A stretch of DNA of 39,781 nucleotides from Bhargavaea beijingensis (GTDB lineage Bacteria; Bacillota; Bacilli; Bacillales_A; Planococcaceae). The DNA lies in assembly GCF_900101985.1 (NCBI RefSeq), contig NZ_FNAR01000023.1:1-39781 (forward strand), written 5' to 3'. Positions 15,293 through 24,495 of the stretch are shown here, in pieces. Position 1 is the stretch's first letter; the number at the start of each line of letters is the position of its first letter. The notes under the pieces were generated by a model, which saw only the letters and a program-made list of their open reading frames with translations, did not search any database and was not told the origin of the DNA. A program made the position numbers and the translations under genes.

Positions 15293-15989
15293 CGCTATCA
15301 GAAGTCAGTTTCTGCGCAATCTGTACGGCCGCTCGGGCATTCTCGGATCCCTCCTGGCTCTGCAGGTCATTGGCATCGCCCTATCCTTTTCCGGCGGGAA
15401 CGGCTTCGGAACGAGTGACGGACAAATCACCATCAATGTGGTTGACTACTCGGCCAATCCGGTCATCGGGCTGACACTCCTGTGGGCGCTCATCTCCCCT
15501 CTTTACCTGAGCAGCCGTGATTCTCTGCAGACGGATTTTACGTTCCCGGGCAACCGGATGACCCGGCACTGCGGGAATGCGCTGTATCTTGCGGCTCTCG
15601 TGCTCACGGCGTCTCTCGTTGTGACACTTGTCCAGATGGCTTCGGTCCTGTTCACTCTCATCCCGGGCCGTCCGCTTCTTTTGCCGGACGGCGGCACGGG
15701 CCACTATGTTTCGTTGTTTGCGGTGCTTACCGGATACTGCCTTGTGCTTTCGGCGGCAAGCTACTTCGCGGGTACGCTGTTCAGCGTTTCCCGAATTGCC
15801 GCCTTCTCCCTTTTTGCGCTGGTTCTGGTTTTCTTACGGGTCACAGCGGTAAATGAACTGGTTTCCGCCCTATTCCGGTTCGCCGGGGACGGTCCGCCGT
15901 CCATGATTCTCCTCAGGTGCCTCCTGCTGACCGCGTTCTTTTTCCTGGGAGCAATTGTCGCCGGAAGCCGGCAGGAGGTGAAAGCATGA
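15261..15989 (+). CDS. ABC transporter membrane subunit (putative permease)
   Basis: 242 aa from GTG 15261, with AAGGAGG upstream. It overlaps the ATPase gene by 32 bp in another frame. Six hydrophobic segments are visible (about residues 25-45, 65-85, 105-135, 150-175, 180-198 and 212-232), with an extracellular-looking loop of about 20 aa after the first. I recognise no motif that identifies the substrate. Position directly after the ATPase gene and the translational overlap support the role of permease. The protein is divergent, so sequence similarity alone would be weak evidence. Confidence 0.75.
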   Translation: MSTLTQPTASNAIRSQFLRNLYGRSGILGSLLALQVIGIALSFSGGNGFGTSDGQITINVVDYSANPVIGLTLLWALISPLYLSSRDSLQTDFTFPGNRMTRHCGNALYLAALVLTASLVVTLVQMASVLFTLIPGRPLLLPDGGTGHYVSLFAVLTGYCLVLSAASYFAGTLFSVSRIAAFSLFALVLVFLRVTAVNELVSALFRFAGDGPPSMILLRCLLLTAFFFLGAIVAGSRQEVKA

Positions 15990-16657
15990 CAGGACTTGCC
16001 GTCTTGCCAGTCATTCTTCTCGTCCTGTTCCTGATCTTGGCGTTCCGGTGGCGACACCCCCTGGCGGAAGGCCGAACCATCATCCGATTATTCGCTCTTC
16101 TCATTGGCTTCCTAGCCGTTCTGGCAATCGCGGCGCAGTTTGTCCGTCCATCAGCTGACAACTTCCCTTATGTCGGTGAGGAGGCCGCCGGTGAAACCGT
16201 TGATATATACAGCAAGGTGATCATCGACAAAAACCCTGAGGCGGTGCCTGCAGATCAGGTTTTTTACGAAGAAACGACCGGATTTACAGGCAACATACTG
16301 ATGATCCGCGCTCCGGAAACAGTGGTTGGGACTTCCTATGTCCAGGCCGTGATCCGCAACGGCCGTGCCGGGGAGATCAGCCTCACCATTTTCCGGCCCG
16401 CGATGATTATGAACGGCTACGATTTATCAGAAACGCTTCCCCGCCCGAAAGTGGAGATTTCCGATGATGGCAAGACCATTAGTCTCGGTTCTCCTTTCCA
16501 TGAATTAACGATCAATCAGATTAGCAGGCCCGACCTGCCACCCTTTTCCACAGACGACGGCTACTCCAGCTATCACAGGCTGCCGATCTACCTGATCACG
16601 GTACCTGAAGGCACTAAAGTGAAAACGGAAGGCCTGATCGATCTTAGTGAAATCTGA
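15986..16657 (+). CDS. Membrane-anchored protein of the GntR-ABC operon
   Basis: 223 aa from ATG 15986, which overlaps the previous stop (ATGA) and follows AGGAGGTG. Two hydrophobic segments (about 3-21 and 34-52) are followed by an approximately 170-aa hydrophilic domain, probably outside the cell, rich in beta-type segments. No Cys, no zinc motif and no catalytic pattern stand out. I do not recognise the family. Its place as the last gene of the operon suggests an accessory or sensor subunit of the transporter. Confidence 0.7.
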   Translation: MTGLAVLPVILLVLFLILAFRWRHPLAEGRTIIRLFALLIGFLAVLAIAAQFVRPSADNFPYVGEEAAGETVDIYSKVIIDKNPEAVPADQVFYEETTGFTGNILMIRAPETVVGTSYVQAVIRNGRAGEISLTIFRPAMIMNGYDLSETLPRPKVEISDDGKTISLGSPFHELTINQISRPDLPPFSTDDGYSSYHRLPIYLITVPEGTKVKTEGLIDLSEI

Positions 16658-16704
16658 AAAGCCCTCCCTCTGAACGGATGCAAAGGGAGGGTCTGTTTGT
16701 TCTT
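16658..16704 (+). terminator. Terminator of the GntR-ABC operon
   Basis: CCCTCCCT (16662-16669) pairs with AGGGAGGG (16684-16691) around a 14-nt loop, followed by TCTGTTTGTTCTT. It lies between the operon and the converging EamA gene. Confidence 0.7.
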
Positions 16705-16713
16705 ACCTGGCCT

Positions 16714-17640
16714 TTACATCGTCTTCGGCGGTTCCGCTTCAACCTCGGATGCCTTGCTGCCGGCGACCGACAGCCAGACGACACCAATCAGCATAATGGC
16801 GGTTCCCGCAAACTGCCACGGGCCGAGCAGCTGGCCGAACCAGAAAATCGATACGACCATCGCTGTCAGCGGCTCAAAGCTCGAAAGAACGCTCGTCTCG
16901 ACCGGCGAGATAAACTGGGTGCTTCCGAGCAACAGGATAAATCCCGCCGTCGCGAACACAATGATCAGAATCAGCATGACCAATGCCACGGGATCGAGCA
17001 GCATCGGAATCATCCGGAAAACGGCAAGTGGCTGTGTGAGGAACAAAGCCGTCCCGCCGATCACCATCGCCCAGGCGACAGTCTGGATCACTCCGTATTC
17101 GTGCATGAGCCGCGCCGGGTAAAGGGTATAAAATGCGAACGTGAATCCGAGTGTCACGCCCCAGGCAAGCGCTGATTTGGACACCTCAAGTGAAGACAGG
17201 GAGCCATTTGTCAAAAGAAGCACAAGCCCTGTGAGTGTCACCGCAATGCCGAGAACCTGATACACCGGCGGCCATCTTTTCTGATTGAACGAAACGAAGC
17301 CGATGACAAAGATCGGCGCCAGAAACTGCAGGAGCGTCGCGATGACCGCGTTGCTTTCTTCAATGGTTCTCAGGAATGTAAACTGGACCCCCAGCATCCC
17401 GACAATCCCGAACAGGATCAATTGGCGGGACCAGGCCTTCTGGCGCCAGATGAGACCGATCCGCTTCCCCTGCGACCGCAGGACCAGGAGGAGCACCGCT
17501 CCGGCAATCACCAGACGCAGGACGATAAACGGCGCGACCTCTATGGGCTTTTCCTCGAGCAGCCACTCCATCATCGGCCCGGTAGCCCCCCAGAGCATGG
17601 CACCTATGACAATCATGGCAATCCCCTTTATCCGTGCCAT
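16714..17640 (-). CDS. EamA family transporter (drug/metabolite transporter superfamily)
   Basis: 308 aa from ATG 17640, with AAGGAGG upstream. It has ten hydrophobic segments and two EamA repeats (about 5-145 and 155-295). The first repeat opens with GAMLWGATGPMMEWLL and ends with LGIAVTLTGLVLLL; the second ends with GTAIMLIGVVWLSV. SFEPLTAMVVS (about 250) is the typical motif before helix 9. Members export amino acids or metabolites across the cell membrane. Substrates cannot be inferred. It stands alone between two converging or divergent units. Confidence 0.9.
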   Translation of the reverse strand: MARIKGIAMIVIGAMLWGATGPMMEWLLEEKPIEVAPFIVLRLVIAGAVLLLVLRSQGKRIGLIWRQKAWSRQLILFGIVGMLGVQFTFLRTIEESNAVIATLLQFLAPIFVIGFVSFNQKRWPPVYQVLGIAVTLTGLVLLLTNGSLSSLEVSKSALAWGVTLGFTFAFYTLYPARLMHEYGVIQTVAWAMVIGGTALFLTQPLAVFRMIPMLLDPVALVMLILIIVFATAGFILLLGSTQFISPVETSVLSSFEPLTAMVVSIFWFGQLLGPWQFAGTAIMLIGVVWLSVAGSKASEVEAEPPKTM

Positions 17641-17861
17641 CCGGCCCCCTCCTTTCTGTCATGAATCATATTCAGCCTTGTCTATCTTACACAAATTTCG
17701 TTTGGAAGGTTGCCCTTTTTTCTTCTCTTCCCTCTCAGGTCGCATTCCACCCCCTATGACCTGTTACTTTTGCAGGAAAATGCCGGTAAAAGGATGCCAC
17801 TTGATGCCGTATCCTGTATATTGGATAAATACAACCTGCTTTTTCGGGAGGTCGGAGTGCG

Positions 17862-19550
17862 TTGAAAGACAATCGAGAGCTTGAAAAGAGCCCAGTCACA
17901 TTGCAACAGGAAACAGCCTATGAAAGCCTGCTTGCCGGGCTGGACAAGAAATTTATGATTTACAAGATTGATGCCGAGGGGCTCATTCTTGAAGCCAACA
18001 CCAGATTTCTTGAAAAAAGCGGCTGGACACCAAAGCGAGTGCTCGGAAAACCGTTCCGTGTGATGTTTCCCGATACCCGCGAAGGCAAGGCGAACGCCGT
18101 GAAAATCTGGCGGCGCATCCGGGCCGGCCGGCCGTGGCAGGGTGATGTGGAGCAGACGGCGAAAGACGGCACGCCGTACCACGTCATGCTGACCGCCGTG
18201 CCCGTCTTCTCGAACGGCAGCCTGCTCTTTACGCTTATGCTGGAAACGGATCGGACGGAAGAACGGGAGTTGCAAAGGAAGCTCGAGGAGATTGCCTATG
18301 TGGATCCTGATACCGGCCTCATGAACCGCCATAAGCTTTCTGATGAAGCAGAGCGCCTGATTGCGGAGGACCGCCCCTTCACTTTCGTCTTCCTGTCAAT
18401 CGAAAACTTCCATACGCTCATGGAACCCGGGGACCAGGATGCGGAAAAACGGATTCTCCAAGAGTTTGTCCGGAGCATGAAAATCTACTTCCGCAACAGC
18501 CTGTATGCAAGGATCGGCATGAATGAATTTGCAGTCCTTACCCCGCTCGGCAGTTGGTTTGCCGAAGGGTTCCTAAGCTTCCTGGACGAGCATCCGATCC
18601 GTTCGGAGCTGACCGGCCTCCAGATCCGCGTCAGCGGCGGCATTGCGAAATACCCTGACGACCAGCAGTCGTTCAAGCACCTGCTGAGCGCTTCCTCAAT
18701 GGCCCGGCACCGCGTCCGGATGGAGGGCGGAAACCATATCGCCTCCTTGCCGAAGTCGGAGCAGCGGGCCGTGGCGCGCAGGCTCAGGATCGAGCAAAAG
18801 CTTCCCAAAGCGCTTGAGGATGGCGCCATCATGCCGGTCTTCCAGCCACAGGTTGACATGAAGACCGGAAAAGTCATTGCCGCAGAAGCCCTGGTCCGTT
18901 GGGAAGACCGTGATCTCGGAGCGGTCAGCCCCGCCGAGCTGATCCCTGTCGCGGAAGACTGCGGCCTGATCGGCGCGCTCGGCGAAGTCATGATCGAAGC
19001 CGCCTGCCGTCAGGCCGTTTACTGGAAGGATCAGGGAATCGGCATCCGGGTTAGCTGCAACTCCTCTGTACGGGAATTCCGCAACGGTGAAATGACCGCC
19101 AGGGTCCGCGCCATTCTGGCGAGGACAGGCTGCCCGGCCACCCTGCTGGAACTCGAAATCACCGAGCGGTTCGCCTTCGAGGCTGAAGCCGAGGAAGCAA
19201 TCATGCACCAGCTTAAGGCTCTCCAAGAAGAAGGCGTATCCCTCGCGCTGGATGACTTCGGTACCGGCTCGGCTTCTTTCCGGTACATGCAGACCGTGCC
19301 TCTCTCCAAAATCAAAATCGGCGAGGAGTTCATCGCCTCCTTCCCCGCCAACACCAAAGTCGGCAAAATCGTCGACGGACTTGTGCGTTTCGGCCATTCA
19401 CTTGGCCTCACTGTTGTCGCGGAAGGCGTCGAGGAAGAAGCTGTCTGGAAGGCACTTGAACAAAGCGGCTGCGATGCGGTCCAGGGTTACTATACAGGCC
19501 GGCCGATGACCGCAACCCAGCTGACCGAACGCCTCCAGTCCCAACAATGA
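17862..19550 (+). CDS. PAS-GGDEF-EAL protein (predicted c-di-GMP phosphodiesterase)
   Basis: 562 aa from TTG 17862, with GGGAGG upstream. The order is a PAS domain (about 22-132), a GGDEF domain (about 145-295) and an EAL domain (about 310-555). The GGDEF signature is IGMNEF (218-223), so cyclase activity should be lost. The EAL domain keeps the metal and catalytic residues: Glu in EALVRW (about 342), Asn in CNSSVREF, Glu in LEITERF, the Asp pair in DDFGTG (about 464), Lys in KIKIGEEF, Glu in VAEGVE and Gln in QGYYTGRPM. It should therefore be an active phosphodiesterase, with PAS and perhaps GTP binding by the degenerate domain as inputs. There is no membrane segment, so it is cytoplasmic. 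Confidence 0.92.
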   Translation: MKDNRELEKSPVTLQQETAYESLLAGLDKKFMIYKIDAEGLILEANTRFLEKSGWTPKRVLGKPFRVMFPDTREGKANAVKIWRRIRAGRPWQGDVEQTAKDGTPYHVMLTAVPVFSNGSLLFTLMLETDRTEERELQRKLEEIAYVDPDTGLMNRHKLSDEAERLIAEDRPFTFVFLSIENFHTLMEPGDQDAEKRILQEFVRSMKIYFRNSLYARIGMNEFAVLTPLGSWFAEGFLSFLDEHPIRSELTGLQIRVSGGIAKYPDDQQSFKHLLSASSMARHRVRMEGGNHIASLPKSEQRAVARRLRIEQKLPKALEDGAIMPVFQPQVDMKTGKVIAAEALVRWEDRDLGAVSPAELIPVAEDCGLIGALGEVMIEAACRQAVYWKDQGIGIRVSCNSSVREFRNGEMTARVRAILARTGCPATLLELEITERFAFEAEAEEAIMHQLKALQEEGVSLALDDFGTGSASFRYMQTVPLSKIKIGEEFIASFPANTKVGKIVDGLVRFGHSLGLTVVAEGVEEEAVWKALEQSGCDAVQGYYTGRPMTATQLTERLQSQQ

Positions 19551-19560
19551 CCGTCATCCC

Positions 19561-19600
19561 AAAAGCCGCCCCCGGTTTGCAACCGGGTGCGGCTTTTTTT
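19561..19600. terminator. Bidirectional terminator
   Basis: AAAAGCCGC (19561-19569) pairs with GCGGCTTTT (19589-19597), with a second GC-rich stem inside, followed by T7 on the plus strand and T4 on the minus strand. It serves the EAL gene and the ThrE-type pair that converge here. Confidence 0.85.
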
Positions 19601-19602
19601 GC

Positions 19603-20046
19603 TTATGCTGTTTTCCGATTATTAAAGACCAACTGGATGATCACTTCAGCAAACACGAGTCCCATCGCAATCGCTCCGGAAATCATGAGCACCTCCATGG
19701 CGTGAGCGTTGGCGGCATCATAACTTTTCTCCATGACGTTGCGCATCGTGTTGTAGGCCGTCCCGCCTGGTACAAGCGGGATGATGCCGGCCACGCTGAA
19801 GATGATCATCGGGGTCCGGTATCTCTTGGAAAACAGATGGGCAACAATCGCCACGGCAAATGCCCCTATAAAAGAAGCTTTTACGGCATCCCCTTCCAGC
19901 AGCAAGTCACGTGAAGAGAAAAACACCAACCAGCCGACTGCGCCGACAAATCCACAATGCAGCAGCCGGTTCCTCGGCGAATTGAATATGATGCCGAACA
20001 TCGCCGTCGCAAGAAAACTGAAGACTCCATGAATGACATACGTCAC
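19603..20046 (-). CDS. Threonine/serine exporter family, small subunit (ThrE C-terminal/YjjB-like)
   Basis: 147 aa. Four to five hydrophobic segments fill the protein, and VPGGTAYNTMRNVM (about 93-106) is the conserved family motif. In Corynebacterium ThrE both halves are one chain; in Escherichia coli and many Firmicutes they are two genes (YjjP and YjjB). This is the smaller half. Its ATG overlaps the stop of the partner gene by 4 bp (ATGA), so the two are coupled and surely form one transporter. Substrates in the family include threonine, serine and dicarboxylates; which applies here is unknown. Confidence 0.88.
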   Translation of the reverse strand: MTYVIHGVFSFLATAMFGIIFNSPRNRLLHCGFVGAVGWLVFFSSRDLLLEGDAVKASFIGAFAVAIVAHLFSKRYRTPMIIFSVAGIIPLVPGGTAYNTMRNVMEKSYDAANAHAMEVLMISGAIAMGLVFAEVIIQLVFNNRKTA

Positions 20047-20804
20047 ATCCCCACCCCCTGGAACGATAAGACCATCGCGATGCCGGATCCGATTGCAAAG
20101 GCTGTCAAGAAAGCTTCCATTCCTTTGGAGATTCCCGACATGAAGTGGCCTGACATAAGGTCGCGGATGGCATTAGTGATCAGAAGACCCGGTACGAGGG
20201 GCATGACAGACGCAATGATGATGATGTCCAACTGGCTCCCGCCCCCCGAACCGACGGCAGCGAGGGAGATCAGTCCGATCATGGCGGAACCGGTGAATTC
20301 CGAAAAGAACTTCACCCTTGTCCGTTCATGGAACTTTTCCGACACCGCAAAGCCTGCGCCCCCGGCTATGATTGCAAAGATCATATTCTTCCAGTCACCG
20401 CCAAAGAGGACGAGGAAACTGGCGCTGGCAACAGCGGCAGCCATCACCTGTAGCCAGAACGGAAACATGAAGTTGCCGTTCTCAGTCTTTTTCAGTTCCC
20501 TGTACGCTTCTTCCAGCGATATTTCCCCCGATGACAGCAACCTGGAGATGGCATTGACCCGGGCAATTTTCTCGAGGTCCGTCGCCCGTCGCCGGATACT
20601 CGTCAGCTTCACCCTGCGCTGTCCGCCCGGAGAGAAAATGATTCCGGTCGAGGTGGTGAACGAGTCGGCGCCGTGCATATCGAGAGAAGCAGCCATCCTC
20701 TTCATTGTGTCGTCGGCACGATAGGTTTCGGCCCCTGCTTCCATCATCAGCCTTCCCGCGAGCAGGCAGGCGTCGATCCCCATCTCTTCCCTTGAATCGT
20801 TCAT
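20043..20804 (-). CDS. Threonine/serine exporter family, large subunit (ThrE N-terminal/YjjP-like)
   Basis: 253 aa from ATG 20804; a longer reading to 20864 is open but has no better ribosome site. A soluble N-terminal part (about 1-105) with AGRLMMEAGAETYRADDTM (about 15-33) and the SFTTSTGIIFS segment is followed by about five membrane helices with GLISLAAVGSGGGSQLD and VPGLLITNAIRDLMSGH, all family signatures. It pairs with the small subunit encoded directly downstream. It sits 68 bp after the beta-propeller gene on the same strand, so read-through from there is possible. Confidence 0.88.
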   Translation of the reverse strand: MNDSREEMGIDACLLAGRLMMEAGAETYRADDTMKRMAASLDMHGADSFTTSTGIIFSPGGQRRVKLTSIRRRATDLEKIARVNAISRLLSSGEISLEEAYRELKKTENGNFMFPFWLQVMAAAVASASFLVLFGGDWKNMIFAIIAGGAGFAVSEKFHERTRVKFFSEFTGSAMIGLISLAAVGSGGGSQLDIIIIASVMPLVPGLLITNAIRDLMSGHFMSGISKGMEAFLTAFAIGSGIAMVLSFQGVGM

Positions 20805-20872
20805 TTTCTCACCGCCGTCCGATTTACTGAATCTCATCGTAGCGGAAACAGGTCGAAAACTCAACGGAGGAA

Positions 20873-23011
20873 TCAGTCGGATGACGTGCCGAGCGGCCGG
20901 AACCCATCCATCGAGTAGGCTGCCACCTCATCGGGAGACACGGTGTAGACGGTATCGCCTGCATAAACAATTCTCAGAATCCTCTGCTCATAATCCGGAT
21001 ACCCCTGATCGACCCCGTCCTCGGAAATGAATTTTCCCTGCAGGCGGATGCCGTTTTCGGGGGTGATTTCGTAAATCATTGCGCCGCTACCGCTGAATCG
21101 CACCTCTTCGCTTTCCGCCGTCCCCTCGTAGAGATCCACCGGAAATCCGTACAGGCCGCCTTCCTGATGCTCAAACAGCGCTTTGTGATCGTATTGAAGC
21201 TCGGAATACGTCCCTCTGCCCCCGATCACTTCCACATCAACTTCCTTTGGAGAAGCCCTGTCGGAAACATCGAAGAGTGAAATTTTCATTCCCGCAGTGA
21301 GAATCTGGGGCTCTGGCCCTTCTCCCTTCACGGTCACCGTTTCCTGACCGAATCCGATCAGATAGCGGTCGCCGATCGGATGGAGATAGTTGCTGAAGCC
21401 CGGGATTTTCAATTCGCCGAGCACGGCCGGTGCGGCCGGATCCGCCAGATCGATCGCGAAAAGCGGGTCGGTTTCGCGGAACGTCACCACATACGCGCGT
21501 TCCCCCATGAATCGGGCGGAATAGATTCGCTCCCCCTTTGCCAATCCCGTCACTGAACCCGTTTCTTTCAGCTCTGAATCGAGAACATAAACCGCCGACT
21601 CGGACGGCCGGCGTTCATCCCACATGTTGCCGTCGGTGACTGCAATGCGGAAGTGGCCGTCATATTCGTCCATTGAGAACTGATTGAGCGGCGTTCCCCG
21701 CACTTCTCCGGTGGCAGTGAAGGTCACTTTCGTGCCGTCAAGCGCATACTTGAACAGTTTCGTGTATGATTCCGGCGGCCGGCCCGTTGTTTCCTCGTGT
21801 GCAAACAGATTCGCATGATGTTCTGCGGACGCCAGATACAGGTTTTCCTGTGACATGTACACCCCGCCTCCGCTGCCGACGAACCCTTCGGTCTTGATGG
21901 AAGCATCCGCTCCGCCTCCCAGATCGATGGCGGTGATGAGCGTATAGGAATCACCGGCAGGTCCCGGCAGGATTGTAATGGAGTCCGTGTCCATCGGTCC
22001 GACTGTGTCTAACCGGGCGCTGTCATACTGGTACGGCCGGACATCCCCTTCTTGCTCCATGATCCGGTAAATCGGTGTCATCGAGGAGACCAGGTAGAGA
22101 ATATTGCCGTTTAACCTGGACGACACATGCCAGCCTTCATTCCCGTATTCCCGGGCGAGTGTGGGGTTGGCAGGATTTTCGACATTGTACAGGCGTACCC
22201 CGACTGCACTGCTATCCGCCGGTACGATTTCTGCCGGTCCGCCGATCACTCCACCCGTTGCCTGGTACTGGTGGCCGACCACCGCCAGGAGATTTCCGGA
22301 CAAATACAGTTCAAGCGGCTGGAAGCTATCCTCCCCTTTAACTGTTGCGATCAACTCAGGTTTTCCTTCATTCCGGATATCATAGATTTTCACCAGCGCT
22401 CCCTCGGTGGTCGCGTAAAGAAAATCACCGTCTGTCTTGACGATGTCCCCTTCGTCAATCCCCGATACCTGATTGTTGGTCACCGAGTGGCCCGCACCTC
22501 CGTCTGGTCCCGCTGCGCTGTCCTCTGATGTTGCCGACGTTTCTATAGAGACCTCTCCTCTTTCCTGCTCAATCTCCCTCTTCTGATGTTCGGCGATGAG
22601 CCGGAAGTGTTCCTCAAGTTCCTCGAGCGAACTGACAGGCGCGATGCCTTCTCTTACCGTGAATGAAACCGTCTCTCCCCCGCCCTGTGCGCGTTTACCG
22701 AATGCCGCTCCGGAAACGTGGAGAAGGTAGCGGCCGGGCTTTAGTCCCTCCACTTCCAGTAGGCCGCCTGAAAGCCGCATGGTTCCATCGGCAGGATTTC
22801 CGTCTTTGTCCGTGACTTTCAGTGCCCCGCTTTCAACAGCGTCCTCCGAAAGTTCTGCCGTAAATGATGCGCGCCATGGCTCTCCGCTGACTACGCTTGC
22901 ATCCGCACGCACACCCAGCTCCTGCCGATCAGCAGCCCGGATGCCCGCAATCCCGGCGACGACCAGCAGAACGGCAAGCCCGAACCACGCCGCTTTTTTT
23001 CCCTTTTGCAT
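20873..23011 (-). CDS. Secreted or anchored beta-propeller protein
   Basis: 712 aa from ATG 23011, chosen because AAGGAGGGG is 7 nt upstream. The N terminus is a signal peptide or single anchor: QKGKKAAWFGLAVLLVVAGI. Residues about 30-120 look like a small beta-sandwich, and about 165-710 match the bacterial and archaeal beta-propeller domain, opening with VTNNQVSGIDEGDIVKTDG (about 177-195). Repeated blade units such as LVKIYDIRNEG and GVRLYNVENPANPT follow. The protein is acidic with very few Cys, as expected outside the cell. Its binding partner is unknown. It could belong to the same transcript as the ThrE-type pair downstream. Confidence 0.82.
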   Translation of the reverse strand: MQKGKKAAWFGLAVLLVVAGIAGIRAADRQELGVRADASVVSGEPWRASFTAELSEDAVESGALKVTDKDGNPADGTMRLSGGLLEVEGLKPGRYLLHVSGAAFGKRAQGGGETVSFTVREGIAPVSSLEELEEHFRLIAEHQKREIEQERGEVSIETSATSEDSAAGPDGGAGHSVTNNQVSGIDEGDIVKTDGDFLYATTEGALVKIYDIRNEGKPELIATVKGEDSFQPLELYLSGNLLAVVGHQYQATGGVIGGPAEIVPADSSAVGVRLYNVENPANPTLAREYGNEGWHVSSRLNGNILYLVSSMTPIYRIMEQEGDVRPYQYDSARLDTVGPMDTDSITILPGPAGDSYTLITAIDLGGGADASIKTEGFVGSGGGVYMSQENLYLASAEHHANLFAHEETTGRPPESYTKLFKYALDGTKVTFTATGEVRGTPLNQFSMDEYDGHFRIAVTDGNMWDERRPSESAVYVLDSELKETGSVTGLAKGERIYSARFMGERAYVVTFRETDPLFAIDLADPAAPAVLGELKIPGFSNYLHPIGDRYLIGFGQETVTVKGEGPEPQILTAGMKISLFDVSDRASPKEVDVEVIGGRGTYSELQYDHKALFEHQEGGLYGFPVDLYEGTAESEEVRFSGSGAMIYEITPENGIRLQGKFISEDGVDQGYPDYEQRILRIVYAGDTVYTVSPDEVAAYSMDGFRPLGTSSD

Positions 23012-23092
23012 GATGGCCCCTCCTTTTGCCATTAGTCTGAATACATCCGTAAATGGTTACATCTATTCTCATGCGGAAAGTTAGTATCACAT

Positions 23093-23107
23093 ACTATAAA
23101 AAATAGT
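23093..23107. repeat. Palindrome between the beta-propeller and AtoE genes
   Basis: ACTAT-AAAAA-ATAGT is a perfect 5-bp inverted repeat in the AT-rich divergent intergenic region (23012-23181). It could be a regulator site or part of a promoter. Clear -35/-10 pairs for either gene are not evident. Confidence 0.35.
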
Positions 23108-23181
23108 CTGGCAATATCCATCGTCTTCGTCTAAATTGGTATGGGGGATGTTCAACAACTTTCGACAAGGGGGAACAATCA

Positions 23182-24495
23182 TTGAAAACATTAACGAGAT
23201 TCTCGAATACGCTCATGGAGCGTTTTCTGCCGGATCCATACATCTTTGTCGCGGTCCTTACATTGGTCGTGTTTCTTCTTGGGCTCGGCCTGACCGACAC
23301 AGGACCGGTCGAAATGGTCGATTATTGGGGAGACGGATTCTGGGGGCTTCTGGCTTTTACCATGCAGATGGTCATTGTGCTTGTCGCGGGACATGTGCTG
23401 GCCAACAGCCCGTTTTTCAAGCGATTGCTCAGTTCGCTTGCCGGACTTGCCAGATCACCGGGAGCCGCCATCCTCCTCGTATCGGTCGTTTCCATCATCG
23501 CCAGCTGGATCAACTGGGGATTCGGCCTGGTGATCGGCGCACTGTTCGCGAAGGAAATTGCGAAGAAAGTGGCAAACGTTGACTACCGCCTGCTTGTGGC
23601 AAGTGCCTACGCGGGTTTCGTTGTCTGGCATGGCGGCCTGGGCGGATCGATTCCGCTATCCATCGCCACACCAGATCATCCGTTTGCCGGACAGATCGGC
23701 GTGATCTCCACAGCGGATACCCTATTCACGACGTATAACCTGTTCATTGTCCTGGTCTTGCTCATCACGATTCCGCTTCTGAACCGCTGGATGATGCCGA
23801 AGCCGGAAGATACGGTAACCGTCGATCCCGCCAAGCTTGAAGATCCGATCGAAGTGGAAGAACCGACCGAAAAGACACCGGCATCCCGGCTGGAAGACAG
23901 CGTGATTCTTTCATTGCTGATCGGGGCGCTTGGTCTCATTTACCTGGTTCACCACTTTGTGCGAAACGGTTTTGATTTGAACTTGAACGTCGTCAACCTC
24001 ATTTTCCTGATTCTCGGCATTATCCTCCACGGCACACCCCGCCGGTTCCTCGCCGCTGTGGCCAATGCCGTGAAGACCTCCGGCGGCATCATCATCCAAT
24101 TTCCGTTTTACGCGGGCATCATGGGCATGATGACGTCATCCGGGCTTGCCGGCGTCATTTCGGATGCATTCGTGTCCATCTCGAACGAGCAGACATTCCC
24201 GCTGTTCTCATTCTATGCTGCCGGCATCGTCAACTTCTTTGTGCCCTCAGGCGGCGGACAGTGGGCGGTCCAGGCACCGATCATGCTGGATGCCGCTCAG
24301 GCGCTCGGGGTCGATTATGCGAAGACCGCGATGAGCATCGCCTGGGGAGACGCCTGGACAAACCTGATCCAGCCGTTCTGGGCGCTTCCGGCATTGGCTA
24401 TTGCTGGGCTGAAGGCAAAAGACATCATGGGGTATTGCGTATTCGTCCTGGTACTGTCCGGCATTGTCATCTCCGTTGGGCTATATTTCTTTTAA
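23182..24495 (+). CDS. Short-chain fatty acid transporter, AtoE family
   Basis: 437 aa from TTG 23182; AAGGGGGAA lies at good spacing and no upstream ATG fits. It has about eleven hydrophobic segments. Family features are RFLPDPYIFVAVLTLVVF at the N terminus (about 14-31), NWGFGLVIGALFAKEIAK in the middle (about 111-128), HGGLGGSIPLSIATP (about 153-167) and FFVPSGGGQWAVQAP near the C terminus (about 353-367). AtoE-type carriers take up acetoacetate, butyrate and similar acids. A charged loop of about 35 aa (209-244) splits the protein. The gene converges on the acyl-CoA dehydrogenase operon, with which it may share fatty acid and lysine catabolism. Confidence 0.9.
   Translation: MKTLTRFSNTLMERFLPDPYIFVAVLTLVVFLLGLGLTDTGPVEMVDYWGDGFWGLLAFTMQMVIVLVAGHVLANSPFFKRLLSSLAGLARSPGAAILLVSVVSIIASWINWGFGLVIGALFAKEIAKKVANVDYRLLVASAYAGFVVWHGGLGGSIPLSIATPDHPFAGQIGVISTADTLFTTYNLFIVLVLLITIPLLNRWMMPKPEDTVTVDPAKLEDPIEVEEPTEKTPASRLEDSVILSLLIGALGLIYLVHHFVRNGFDLNLNVVNLIFLILGIILHGTPRRFLAAVANAVKTSGGIIIQFPFYAGIMGMMTSSGLAGVISDAFVSISNEQTFPLFSFYAAGIVNFFVPSGGGQWAVQAPIMLDAAQALGVDYAKTAMSIAWGDAWTNLIQPFWALPALAIAGLKAKDIMGYCVFVLVLSGIVISVGLYFF

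Noticed and set aside
23053-23066. Possible cre-like site before the beta-propeller gene
   Set aside because: The central CG of the cre consensus is missing.
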